From: Petrosia ficiformis
Taxonomy: Eukaryota; Porifera; Demospongiae; Haplosclerida; Petrosiidae
Direction: 5' to 3'
NCBI GenBank assembly: GCA_947044365.1
Contig: OX345636.1
Location: forward strand, 37,163,212-37,227,211
Length of the DNA: 64,000 nucleotides
Below are positions 34,562 to 44,398 of this stretch, one piece after another (the first letter of the stretch is position 1; the number at the start of each line of letters is the position of its first letter). The notes beneath the pieces were generated by a model. That model did no database searches and was not told the DNA's origin. It saw only the letters and a program-made list of their open reading frames with translations. Position numbers and translations under genes: made by a program.

Positions 34562-35897
34562 TATCAATTATTTATGAAATGATTATCATTGTCTTTCACA
34601 TACAGATGATGTCTATTCTCTATATTTCACTTACACAACTGTCTGCAGTCCTACAGGAAGTAGTGTCAGTCACTGTGTCAACAATTCACTATTCCAATGC
34701 TTATCATAGTATATAATATAATTATATTCATTACTATAAGAATGATTCCTCACAAATTTTCCAGCACTTCCATGTTCTGTTCTGAGTATATGCCCATCCG
34801 CAATTAAATACCACGTGGCTTGATTAATGAAAATGGCGTCCGATTCGAGATCAAATCTTTGTAGTTGTTGAGACTGTCTTCTTTCATAGTATCTGAAGAT
34901 ATCATCTTGCTACTTTAAGACCAGAATGTTACTATGAATGCGACTGGAATTGTGCTACAATCAATGTGATAGTTCAACAAACAAAAAAATGATTTGTCTG
35001 GAAAATATTAATAATAATAATTATTATCAGAGAGTACGGTAGTACTCTCTATGTAGGGATGGCACGGAAAAAAAATGGCCGCCCATACATTTCAATTGCA
35101 AGTGATGAGCTGAAATCTCTGGTAATATATACAAATAAGTTTCTATACACACATGCCTGTTCATATCTAGTGTTTTTATGACTACCAATACCTTCTAGAT
35201 GGCCGAAGATTATCGCTAAGGTAGAGAACCGGCGAGTGGCAAAACTGGCAAAATCTTCATCATATTATTATTATTATTAATATTATTATTTTCCAGACAA
35301 ATCATTTTTTTGTTTGTTGAACTATCACGATGATTCTAGCACCATTCCCGTCGCATTTATAGTAAAATTCTGGTCGTAAAGTATCGAGATGATATCTTCA
35401 GATACTATGAAAGAAGACAGTCTCAACGACTACAAAGATTTGATCTGGAATTGGACGCCATTTCCTAAGTGGAATTTAATTACGCATGCGCATTTGTATA
35501 CTCTTAACATGGAAGCTGAAAAGGTGGAAGTGTTTGGCATTGTAATAACATTTGTGAGTTTGTGAGCAAATACTAATAATGAATATAATAATTATTAATA
35601 CTAAAGCAATTGTATAATAATATTGTATACTATGATAAGCATTGGAATACTGAATGGTTGACACAGTGACTGACACTACTTCTTGTAGGACTGCAGAAAG
35701 TGATGTAAGTGAATAAAGAATATACATCATCTGTAAGTGAAAGAGAATGATAATCAATACATAAATACAAAAGACTGACCTTCATTGATGAACAAATTTT
35801 AATGCATTTTTGATTGCATGATTTCATAATGATATATAGTATTTCTGCAATCTACAAAAAAATATTCACATCGTTTAGAAAAAAAACAATAAAAACA

Positions 35898-36203
35898 AGA
35901 ATAATAAAAAACATTTTCAATAAAAATGAAAGAAGATGTAGGGATGTCAAAACCCAAAAAGCAAGCAAACAAGGTTGGGAAGCTAACTTAGGACCCAAAA
36001 TTAAACAAACCACTTCCATATAACCCTACATAATTACAGCTCTTTGTACAGAGGTGTAAGTACTTATGTAGGGTTATATGGAAGTGGTTTGTTTAATTTT
36101 GGGTCCTAAGTTAGCTTCCCAACCTTGTTTGCTTGCTTTTTGGGTTTTGACATCCCTACATCTTCTTTCATTTTTATTGAAAATGTTTTTTATTATTCTT
36201 GTG
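35898..36203. mobile_element. Palindromic MITE, family B copy 3
   Basis: Third copy of the palindrome: acaagaataataaaaaacat at the left, ccacttccatataaccctac in the left arm, and the inverse to ttattattcttgt. It is the outer end of the right arm of the inverted duplication. Confidence 0.85.
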
Positions 36204-36481
36204 ATAAAGATTTTGCCAGTTTTGCCACTCGCCGGTTCTCTACCTTAACGACAATTTTTGGCCATCTAGATGGTGTTGGTAGTCATAAAAACACTAGATG
36301 TGAATAGGTATGTGTTTATTAAAACGTATCTGTATATATTACCAGAGATTTCAGCTGATCACTTGCAATTGAAATGTATGGGCCACCATTTTTTTTTGTG
36401 CCATCCCTACATAGAGAGTACTACCGTACTCTCTGATACTCCATCTTGGTCACTAAAATCATTACCTAATAATTATTTTAG

Positions 36482-39400
36482 GTTACTTAAGGCTTATCAA
36501 AGAAGCTAAAGAAAAAGAAGGTATTTCAACGACACTGATTATTATGCTGAATTTATGCATTTATTAACTTTTACCGTGTAGAAAAAGAGAAGAAAGAATC
36601 TATCCGAGCAGCTAAAGAAAAAGAAGGTATTTCAACGACACTGATTATTATGCTGAATTTATGCATTTATTAACTTTCACCATGTAGAAAAAGAGAAGAA
36701 AGAATCTATCCGAGCAGCCAAAGAGAAAAAGAAAAAAGAAGGTATTTCAGCAACACTAAGTCTTGTTAACAGCAGTTGTGTTAAATTCCAGACAATGCAT
36801 TTCACATGAGCTAATAAAACAGGCACTTTAAACATAGGCGTACTTATACCCAGGTGGGCACGGGCATTGCCTGGGTAAAAAATTCTGAGTGAAAAGAGTG
36901 CTTTGTTGTTTATTTTGTTACAATCACAATGGTTAACTCGTTGCATGCCACATGCCTATATATAGGCACGTTATTTAATTAAATTGCAATTTTAACCAGT
37001 GCCACGTGCCTGTACATAGGAAAAGGGAAAACCCATTCAATACCTCTTGTTTATACATAGTAACCACATTATAAAAACTCATTGAACTGTCAAAAATTAA
37101 ATAGAATGTGTAACAAAGTTTATATACTGATGATTGGAGGTCTTGTGAAGAAGAAATCTTTGAGGATCCATATTCCAGCTATCAAGGGAGGATGAGTGAG
37201 TAGGAATCAATAGCTGAAGCGACTACCAACAATCAGAATGATCTTGGAACTTAGAACATGCATTAAAAAGAACAGTACAGGAAAAAATTATTATGTAAAT
37301 TAAATTTAAGTTAAATTATGTCTACATTATTTACTCCAACTCATTGATCCTGTGAAAGAAGCATTCCCAGTTCTAAATGAGTGCCTGGTGATAGGCATGA
37401 CACTCGGGACTTCAACAGCAACAATAGAGCATAGCTTTTCCTCCCTTCATCGTCTGAAAACATATTTACGCTCAACAATGTCTCAGCAGACGTTTGACAA
37501 TCTAGCCATTCTCTATATTGAGCGAAATCTTTCGTCTCGGCTTTGGCAATCCATCAATGATTTCGTTCTAAAGTTTGCCCTGACTCACAAGAATGCTAAA
37601 ATAACTCTTCTTTGATGCACTCGACTTTATCAGTATTATAACATTATATATATAATATATCACTCCCATTAATAACTTTAATAATCATATTAAGTGCAAT
37701 TACTTATCATGAATAATTCATATGTTCTGTACCCTAGACACACCTATCGCTGTAATAAATGAATCCCCTCGCAGTGCAGAACCCTCACTACAAATGTTGT
37801 TTAAGAAACAAGAATGATATTTGACAATATTTGACTGTAGTAATAATTATTCATACTGAGATTATAATTATATGTGTGTGTGTGCAGTTACAACTTACAC
37901 TCCAAGTCCTTCGTGTTGACAATTAGAAAGAGGCATGGATGAAATGAAATGGGTGGAGGTAGAAATTGACAGTATAGTAAGCTTAGAGCCAGCTCAAAGT
38001 TGTAGCAGACACTACATCAATTGTACTTCATTTTAAGCTGTGATTCGACAGCAATAGGCTTCAAGCAAGATGAGTTGTGTTTCAGTGAACTATTTTGGTA
38101 CCAGTCATCTTCCGAAAGTTTTTAAATGGCAACCATGATTTACAAAAATTGTCATAACTTTAAAACAGAAAGGTTTTAGCAAAAGCCTATTGTTACTTTT
38201 GATCCTTGTATGATTTGACATCTGCTGGTAATATTTTCAAAGTGCTAATGTTCGTAGGTTCGCTGGAATTTTGACAACAGACAAACAGACAAAACGATTA
38301 CAGTAACCCTTCGCTCCACCTATGCGGGCGAGGGTTAATAAACACTGTAATAAACAGACACTGGTATATACTTGCAACTCTTTAGACAGTATAAGCTTAT
38401 ACAATAGACTACAATAATCAGAATTGCAGTTGATTTTCACAGTCACATTTAACAGGAGGTGGTAGAACAGACACTGTTAGATTTTGTGCTTGTAATTATA
38501 AGTTAAAAGTGTATATAGATTAATGTAAGCTTAGACTGCTAAATAAAGCAAAATGACTTCATTCATCATCATCCAATTCTGTAGACAGCTTTAAAACTTC
38601 TGAGTTCAATATTCCATCATGGTCACTAAAGTCATTAATTGATTCCCAAATATAATTGTTTCAGGGCACATGATTTATGTTTATTAACCCTCACCATATA
38701 GATGAAAGGTTGTGATAATCAGTTTGTGTGCGTGTGTAAATGTGCTACAAAAAAACACTATGGCGCAAATGCTAGTACTCTAATCGAAGTACAATATACT
38801 TGAAATGAACTAGAGTTTGTTGGAAAGCTGCAGTTCTAAACTTAACTATTTGAAAGTGTTACAGTTACTGTTGTCTAACCTTCATAATACTAAGTGAACA
38901 CAATAAACGATAGCTTATTGTTAGGTTGTCATACCTAGTACTGGAAGGCTAACATCAAAATAGTGCCACTTAAAATTTATGCAGAGCACATAGTAAAAGA
39001 CCATCTACATGTATAAATAAGCTCCACCTTTAATTATTTTGCTACTTTAATTATGGTACAAAAATAAGGATGTGTATGTTTTTTGATATATATATATATA
39101 TAGCAATCACTGTGCCCAATGTTTTTAACACTAACTTCAAGCAGGAATAATTGTGGGGAGGGTTTTGTACCATTGTTGCTACTATAACATACAAATAGTT
39201 ATGTTTGTTTGTAATTTCATCATAGTTTGTTTTTATTCATTTAGAGCGTAGTTTACAGACATTCATGCGAGAATGTGAAAGTAATGGAGTTGTGTATTTT
39301 TCCTCGGTTAAAACAGTTTTAACTGGCTTACCTAGGGTGGGGAAAACGTCATTTCTATACAGATTACAGAAGAAGAACATCAAAGCAGCATGGTCACAAG

Positions 39401-42276
39401 GTCCGAAGTCGACTCTACCTAGTACTGGAGTTCAACGTCCTGTTACTGTTAATATCAGAGAAGAAACGACCACAATTAATGCCATGGCCATCAGTAAAGG
39501 CTACTGGGAAACAGCAGATGATATAAAGGAGCAAGGCCATCGTTTGTTACGCTTGGTAAATTATTCAGCCCGGTTTTGTGAAATACCTTCACACTTACAA
39601 TCATCTGACATCCCACAGTCTTCTGGGAAGCCAACAGTGATCTTTCCTCCTCCTACTCAATCGAAGCCTACCACATCTATTCTCAACCGAGTCTTAACAT
39701 CTGCTCCCGAAGTTTTTCATTCCAAATCAAGAAAACTTACAGAAACGCGTAAATTTATGAGTGAAGTGTTGAGCAGCAGTGAAGTGCAAGAGCTGAAGGA
39801 CTTGGAGGAAACGACTACTGTCTACTTTATGGATACTGGTGGACAGCCAGAATTCCATGAGCTACTTCCTCCTCTCTTACGTGGTCCTGCACTTCATTTG
39901 ATCTTTTTCAATGCATCTCACGAGCTTACTCTACCGGTAGAGGTGTCTTTTCGTCACAAAGATGGAGAAACATCTTTAACGTATCAAACCAGCTCCACCT
40001 CCATCGAGATTGTCCATCAACTACTCTCCAGCCACTACTGTCTGAATCAGGAGAATAATAGCCAGAATTCTGTGTCTGTACTTTTTGGAAGCCATATTGA
40101 TCTGTTGAGTAAAGATGAAACGAAGCGTTCAAAGCAGATACAGGAAATCAGTGAACTGCTCCTGAAACACATCGGTAATACATCATTCTATGAAGATGGT
40201 TTCATTACATTTCCAACTTCCGAAGGAGATGATCATGACCCCATCTTCTTACCCCTGGATAATGCCACTGCATCTGAAGTGGAGATGGAAAACATTCAAA
40301 CCTTCTTATTGAAGGTTATGAAGGATCGTTTCCCACCTGAGCGTCTTCCTCTGACATGGGCAGCATTCCATTTGATTCTCCGCAATCGTTATGAACAATC
40401 TCCTGGTGTGTGCACATTAGCTGATTGTATCGATCTTGCTGTTAGTTGTGGTATTCGACGTGATGATGTAATTACAGTGTTGAATTATTTCCACGATCAG
40501 CTTGGAACCATCCTCTACTATGAGGAGGTTGACAGCCTCAAAGAGTATGTTATATGCAATCCTGATGTACTGTTTAGTGGTATATCTCGACTTGTCACAA
40601 TATCATTTGCAGGTTCTGGTGACAAACACACTGCTGCAGACAAAATTAGGAAAACAGGTGAAATTCCTCCTCATATACTACAAACAGCCACACCTCTTAA
40701 TCCCAAATGCCCACTTAATAATCAACACCTTATCGATCTCCTTACGCATTTTAAGCTCATTACTCATCTTGGTGATGATGCTAAGCCTTCCGTCTTCATG
40801 CCTTGTCTACTAAAACCAGATAATACTGTTCTTTCGTTGCATACAAGTGAAAATGTAGCTCATATTTCTCCTCCTCCACTTCTAGTACTCTTTAAAGGAG
40901 CATTTATACCAGTTGGCGTTTTCTCTGGGGTCATGGTTGAGATATCTAAAAGGTGGAGGTTGGATTACGAAAACCGTCATCGTAATCGAGCAACGTTTAT
41001 TGGTGGTTTATTCAATGTTGAGATTCGTTCTTGCGTTGGGTTTATTGAGGTACGACTAACAAGCTCTTGTGACATTGCTCAGTTCTGCTCATCAGTTCGA
41101 AAAAATATCATAGAATGTGTAAATGCTGTTTTGAGAGTTCAACCACATGTTTCTCATCTAGATTGCCTGGTAGGGTTTTATTGTCCAAGTTGTTTTTTAC
41201 CCTCTAATCCTGCCAATCTCCATCCTTGCGAGTGTGTATACAGTGTAGATCATGTTTTCACTGGAGCTCTATTGTGTAAAAATAATCCACGATGTGAAGG
41301 ATTTAATGATCCATTTCCAATATACCCAGAATTCAAAGTTTGGTTTGAGGTAAGATGTCATGACCACAATAATTAGTGTTATACTTACCTCCTTTTAGGA
41401 TTCATCTGCAAGTGACAATACTACTAAAACTGAAGTTATTAGTACTAAACCAGGTACAGTATATTCTATGTACAGGTAATATATTTGCATGGATGATAAA
41501 CAGAATTTAGTCTCTTCAAAAATCAAATCATAGACATGTTGAGCTAGATTTATATGTACACAAGATATTATTGATGGATTTACACAAAAGCACCAATTTT
41601 GTACTGTATTGAGATTAAATAGGAGTCCATGAATAGGCTCCTGGTGTTGAAACAAAAGGGGAAGATTTGATAGATGACCTATGTATGTACTGGTTTCTTT
41701 TATTTCTAATGGTTTTCTACATCATTTTTTCTATTGTACAGGTAATCAGGCATCCACAAAATCTCTGGACTATATTGATTATTTAACAGGTATTTTATCT
41801 ATGGGAAACAAATCTATTTTTATTGTAAAGCTTTTGTTCATTGATGTCTTGAGCTATTTTATGAAGAGAATATTATTGAAACTCATCTCTCCTCATTTAT
41901 TACACAGATGAATACGTGTCCACAATATCCCTGGACAATATTGATGATGGGATATTAACAGGTATTTCATTATACATTATTTATTATAAATTTCACAATT
42001 TCATTAACAGATGAAGATCTCCGTGAGGTACTCACTAGTACTATTAAAGTGACTGAATGGAAGTTGTTAGGAGATGTTCTTGGTGTAAATAGTTATGTCC
42101 TTGAAAGAATAGAAATGGATAATCATACAGCACTAAAAAGACAAAGAGAAATGCTGGCTTTCTGGATCTCATCTGGTGATGCCTCGTGGAGGAAACTTGT
42201 TCAAGGTCTTCGTAGCCAAATAATCAATATGGATAAGATTGCAAACGAAATAGCTTCCCAACACAAAAATTATTAA
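36482..42276 (+). CDS. Roc GTPase-COR-Death domain protein (5' end not found)
   Basis: Exons 36482-36520, 36582-36626, 36688-36741, 39245-41349, 41399-41453, 41742-41789, 41908-41961 and 42011-42276; phases agree at every junction. The three mini-exons encode a charged helix (KKESIRAAKEKE repeated). The 2.1-kb exon has a P-loop (TGLPRVGKTSF), a switch II box (FMDTGGQPEF) and a G4 box SHID (LFGSHIDLL), marking a Roc-type GTPase of about 330 residues with a long insert. A COR-like region follows (IRRDDVITVLNYFHDQLGTI ... NPDVLFSGISRLV) and then a Cys-rich stretch. After acidic linker exons (SLDYIDYLT, SLDNIDDGILT), the last exon is a Death domain (EWKLLGDVLGVNSYVLERIE ... WRKLVQGL). Roc-COR-Death is the order of the DAPK1 C-terminus, so a role in Death-domain signalling is inferred. 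Kinase and ankyrin parts are not seen; more 5' exons may lie upstream. Confidence 0.85.
37352..37615 (+). pseudogene. hAT transposase C-terminal (dimerisation) fragment
   Basis: An open frame of 87 codons: LGTSTATIEHSFSSLHRLKT, YLRSTMSQQTFDNLAILYIE, RNLSSRLWQSINDFVLKFA. This is the hAT C-terminal dimerisation domain as in ZMYM1/DUF4371-type transposases (S-A-x-x-E-R-S-F-S-x-L; here IEHSFSSL). It lies in an intron of the Roc-COR-Death gene. The remaining transposase is missing, so it is a remnant rather than a host gene. Confidence 0.75.
37755..38335. mobile_element. Non-autonomous repeat, family Y copy 2
   Basis: From cctcgcagtgcagaaccctc to tatgcgggcgagggttaata. The ends are short inverted repeats (accctc.. 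/ gagggt). It shares its block chain with 15140-15960. It sits in the intron before the large Roc exon. Confidence 0.65.
38340..39244. other. Intron sequence, no exon seen
   Basis: AT-rich. 38490-38650 resembles 33240-33330 and 36430-36470 (ccatcatggtcactaaagtc versus ccatcttggtcactaaaatc), so it is part of an old local duplication. A TA tract lies at 39090. Confidence 0.4.
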
Positions 42277-42279
42277 TAT

Positions 42280-42775
42280 ATCACCCCCCCCCCCTTTTCA
42301 ATTAAGCTATTTATAATTTTAGCAGATCATGTTTTTTTATCCCACCTTGTCTCATACATATTTTTTTTTTTGGCCACTAATTATTTTTAATTTCAATGTT
42401 TGGAGATTGTATTAATTGTGACTAACTTAAAATTTACTTTGCTTTGGTAATTATTACATTGTTTTACTATAGTTTCTCACTATACTATTTAAAAATACAT
42501 TGATTTATTGTTAAAAAAATGTTTTTTTAGGGAACCTTTGAGTTTGAGAGAAGTGTCATTCCTGTTATGTACACATTCTTATAGTAGCACAGTCTGGACA
42601 TCATTATATATATTATATAGTGGTCAGTCTTGTCAATGAGACATTTCCCATAACTATAATAAATTACTATATATCACTGAAATTACGCAGGAAGATACTG
42701 GAAAGGGTGGTCTCGTTTAGCTAGATCCAATGTAAAAAGGAAGTGTCTCATTAGTCATATATATTCTCAGTTTTA
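42280..42775. other. 3' flank of the Roc-COR-Death gene
   Basis: Poly-C and poly-T tracts directly after the stop. An AATAAA-like word near 42656 is the only candidate polyadenylation signal. No gene. Confidence 0.35.
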
Positions 42776-42779
42776 ATTT

Positions 42780-43020
42780 TACAACTTCCTGTCAGAGAGG
42801 AAGTACTACACCTACTTATTAGATTACTAAATTTCACTGCAGTCTTGGTGTTACCGCACCCCAAATTACTGTAGATTTTGAGAGTATACCAATGTGGTGG
42901 CGGCATGTCGGCATTCTATTGGCCAAAACGCCCACGCTTTGTTGGATGTGGTCTAGCAGTGCTTTGATTCAACTGTCCGCCCTTTGATGTTACTTTGAAG
43001 TTAGCTTAGGGTACTTAAAA
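42780..43020. repeat. Dispersed repeat, family Z copy 1
   Basis: Contains cctgtcagagaggaagtact, aattactgtagattttgaga, accaatgtggtggcggcatg and gtctagcagtgctttgattc. The inverse of the whole block lies at 62555-62800. Confidence 0.75.
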
Positions 43021-43405
43021 AAAAAAGTAAAAGGAGATTAGAATGGGATGTTGATGTATATGTGACTTGCTTTCTAGCTAGTTCTACACAGAAAAAACTA
43101 ATGTGCTATTTTAACACACTTAAGAGTGCTTAACAGATGTCTCCAGTTTTAGCACAGCTGCACATGTGCTATTTGATGGAATGTGCTAAAATATACCCTG
43201 TGCCACATTGTAAGTGTGCTGTTTAGACCCAGTGTGCTATTATATTCTGAACTTCAAAAAACAATCAACAATAATAATCGTTTACAATAATGATCAATTT
43301 TAAAGATGATTATAACTTAAACATTAATTTTAAAGATTTTAATATAAATTATGTACATGTTACTTAAAGACTTAAAAATGATAAGATAAATCTACTATAA
43401 TATAT

Positions 43406-44050
43406 CTAAGCATATACAGAGTCAATAAAAGCAGAGTATTTAGTGGACTTTTTAAGATTGTTTTCACATACCCCTAGTAGTACCTCCTGAATGAATAGAA
43501 GGAACCCATATGCTGTACAGGAGCTGGGATAGTTAATAAAATATACATAGTACAGTGCGATGAGATAGAAGATTCCTTTTGAAACTGTGAAGTCGTCTAT
43601 TTTTAAGAGGAGTGTCTGTTCTGGAATTATAAGTCCTTGTGAGTGGGTACATTCTATGGGATTTTCAGTAAAGATGGCTAATCTTGGTTCTGCAAACGTT
43701 TTTTCTGACAAGATGTCATCTACTGATGTACCAGGCTAAAGAAGAGAAATAGTTAACAGTAATTTATAAATACTATTTATAGCTTATTATAGATAACCTT
43801 GTAGAAAGAGAAAGCCCCTTGTGCCTTTGATGCAGGTCCATTAGGTCTTAATTTTTTGTTGATAACTTGAAGTGCATTGCATTCCGATTGAGATTCACAG
43901 TTTTCTCCACAGGTATTGATTATATTTTGGGAAATATGTAAAATTTCGTTAGTTTTTGAAATCAGAGAAGAAGACGCAGGACATTTAGGATGGCTAGTAG
44001 CAATATTTTTGGAGATGTTTACTTCTCTATATTCTGAACGAGTTAACATA
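43406..44050 (-). pseudogene. Transposon-type coding fragment, minus strand
   Basis: The minus strand reads ESQSECNALQVINKKLRPNG then PASKAQGAFSFYK, and after a possible intron (about 43740-43800) SEKTFAEPRLAIFTENPIEC, GIFYLIALYYVYFINYPSSC and KKSTKYSAFIDSV. I recall similar predicted proteins repeated in sponge genomes but cannot name the family. It overlaps head-on with the plus-strand fragment below. Confidence 0.4.
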
Positions 44051-44343
44051 ACACCAAAGATGCACCATCTTGTCCATCTACCTGATCAAATCTTGAGGTA
44101 TAATTGTAATTCTAGTATTACCATTATTAATTTCCTTTTTAATAGATTTGGTCCTTTGAGAAACACCTGGTGTATGCACTTTGAATCAAAAAACAAGGAA
44201 TTGAAGCAATACACTAGTTATTGTTTTAAAAATGTTCCACTTAGTGTAACTATTAGACACCAGCAGTCACTCTGCTACCTTCTGACTGTTCATCCAGGAA
44301 CAACTGTATCTTCTTTCTTATACCCACAGGAGATCAAGTACTA
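43895..44343 (+). pseudogene. Transposon-type coding fragment with an intron ('FGPLRNTWCMHFE')
   Basis: A frame (43916-44343) carrying KMHHLVHLPDQILR and, after a 50-bp intron-like segment (gtataattg...taatag, about 44097-44144), FGPLRNTWCMHFESKNKELK and VPLSVTIRHQQSLCYLL. Removing the segment joins LR directly to FGPL, as in related proteins I recall next to CACTA-type and similar transposases. Whether it is a retained intron or a chance frame-preserving insertion cannot be settled here. Confidence 0.5.
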
Positions 44344-44398
44344 GGAGGTGTGGCTTAAAATATTTCATATTAATATTTGTGTTACAGGTCTAAATTGA

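Larger units (their letters stand above)
33465..36440. repeat. Large nested inverted duplication
   Basis: Block L (33465-35025) recurs inverted at 35285-36203. Shared markers are gatgatgtctattctctat, gtagtgtcagtcactgtgtc, gagactgtcttctttcatag and caaacaaaaaaatgatttgt. Block A (35030-35262, agagagtacggtagtactct to gccagttttgccactcgcc in inverse) recurs inverted at 36208-36436. The order is therefore L, A, inverted L, inverted A. The left arm is longer only because a Tigger-like MITE (33857-34561) landed in it after the duplication. Confidence 0.85.

Noticed and set aside
34519..35827. Exon-like word gatgatgtctattctctat with Ser/Val-rich frames in both arms
   Set aside because: It is shared only because the two arms are an inverted duplication; frames end soon after and there is no protein similarity.
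39926..40813. Shadow frames within the large Roc exon (minus 39926-40132, plus 40502-40813)
   Set aside because: The main frame carries all domain motifs.
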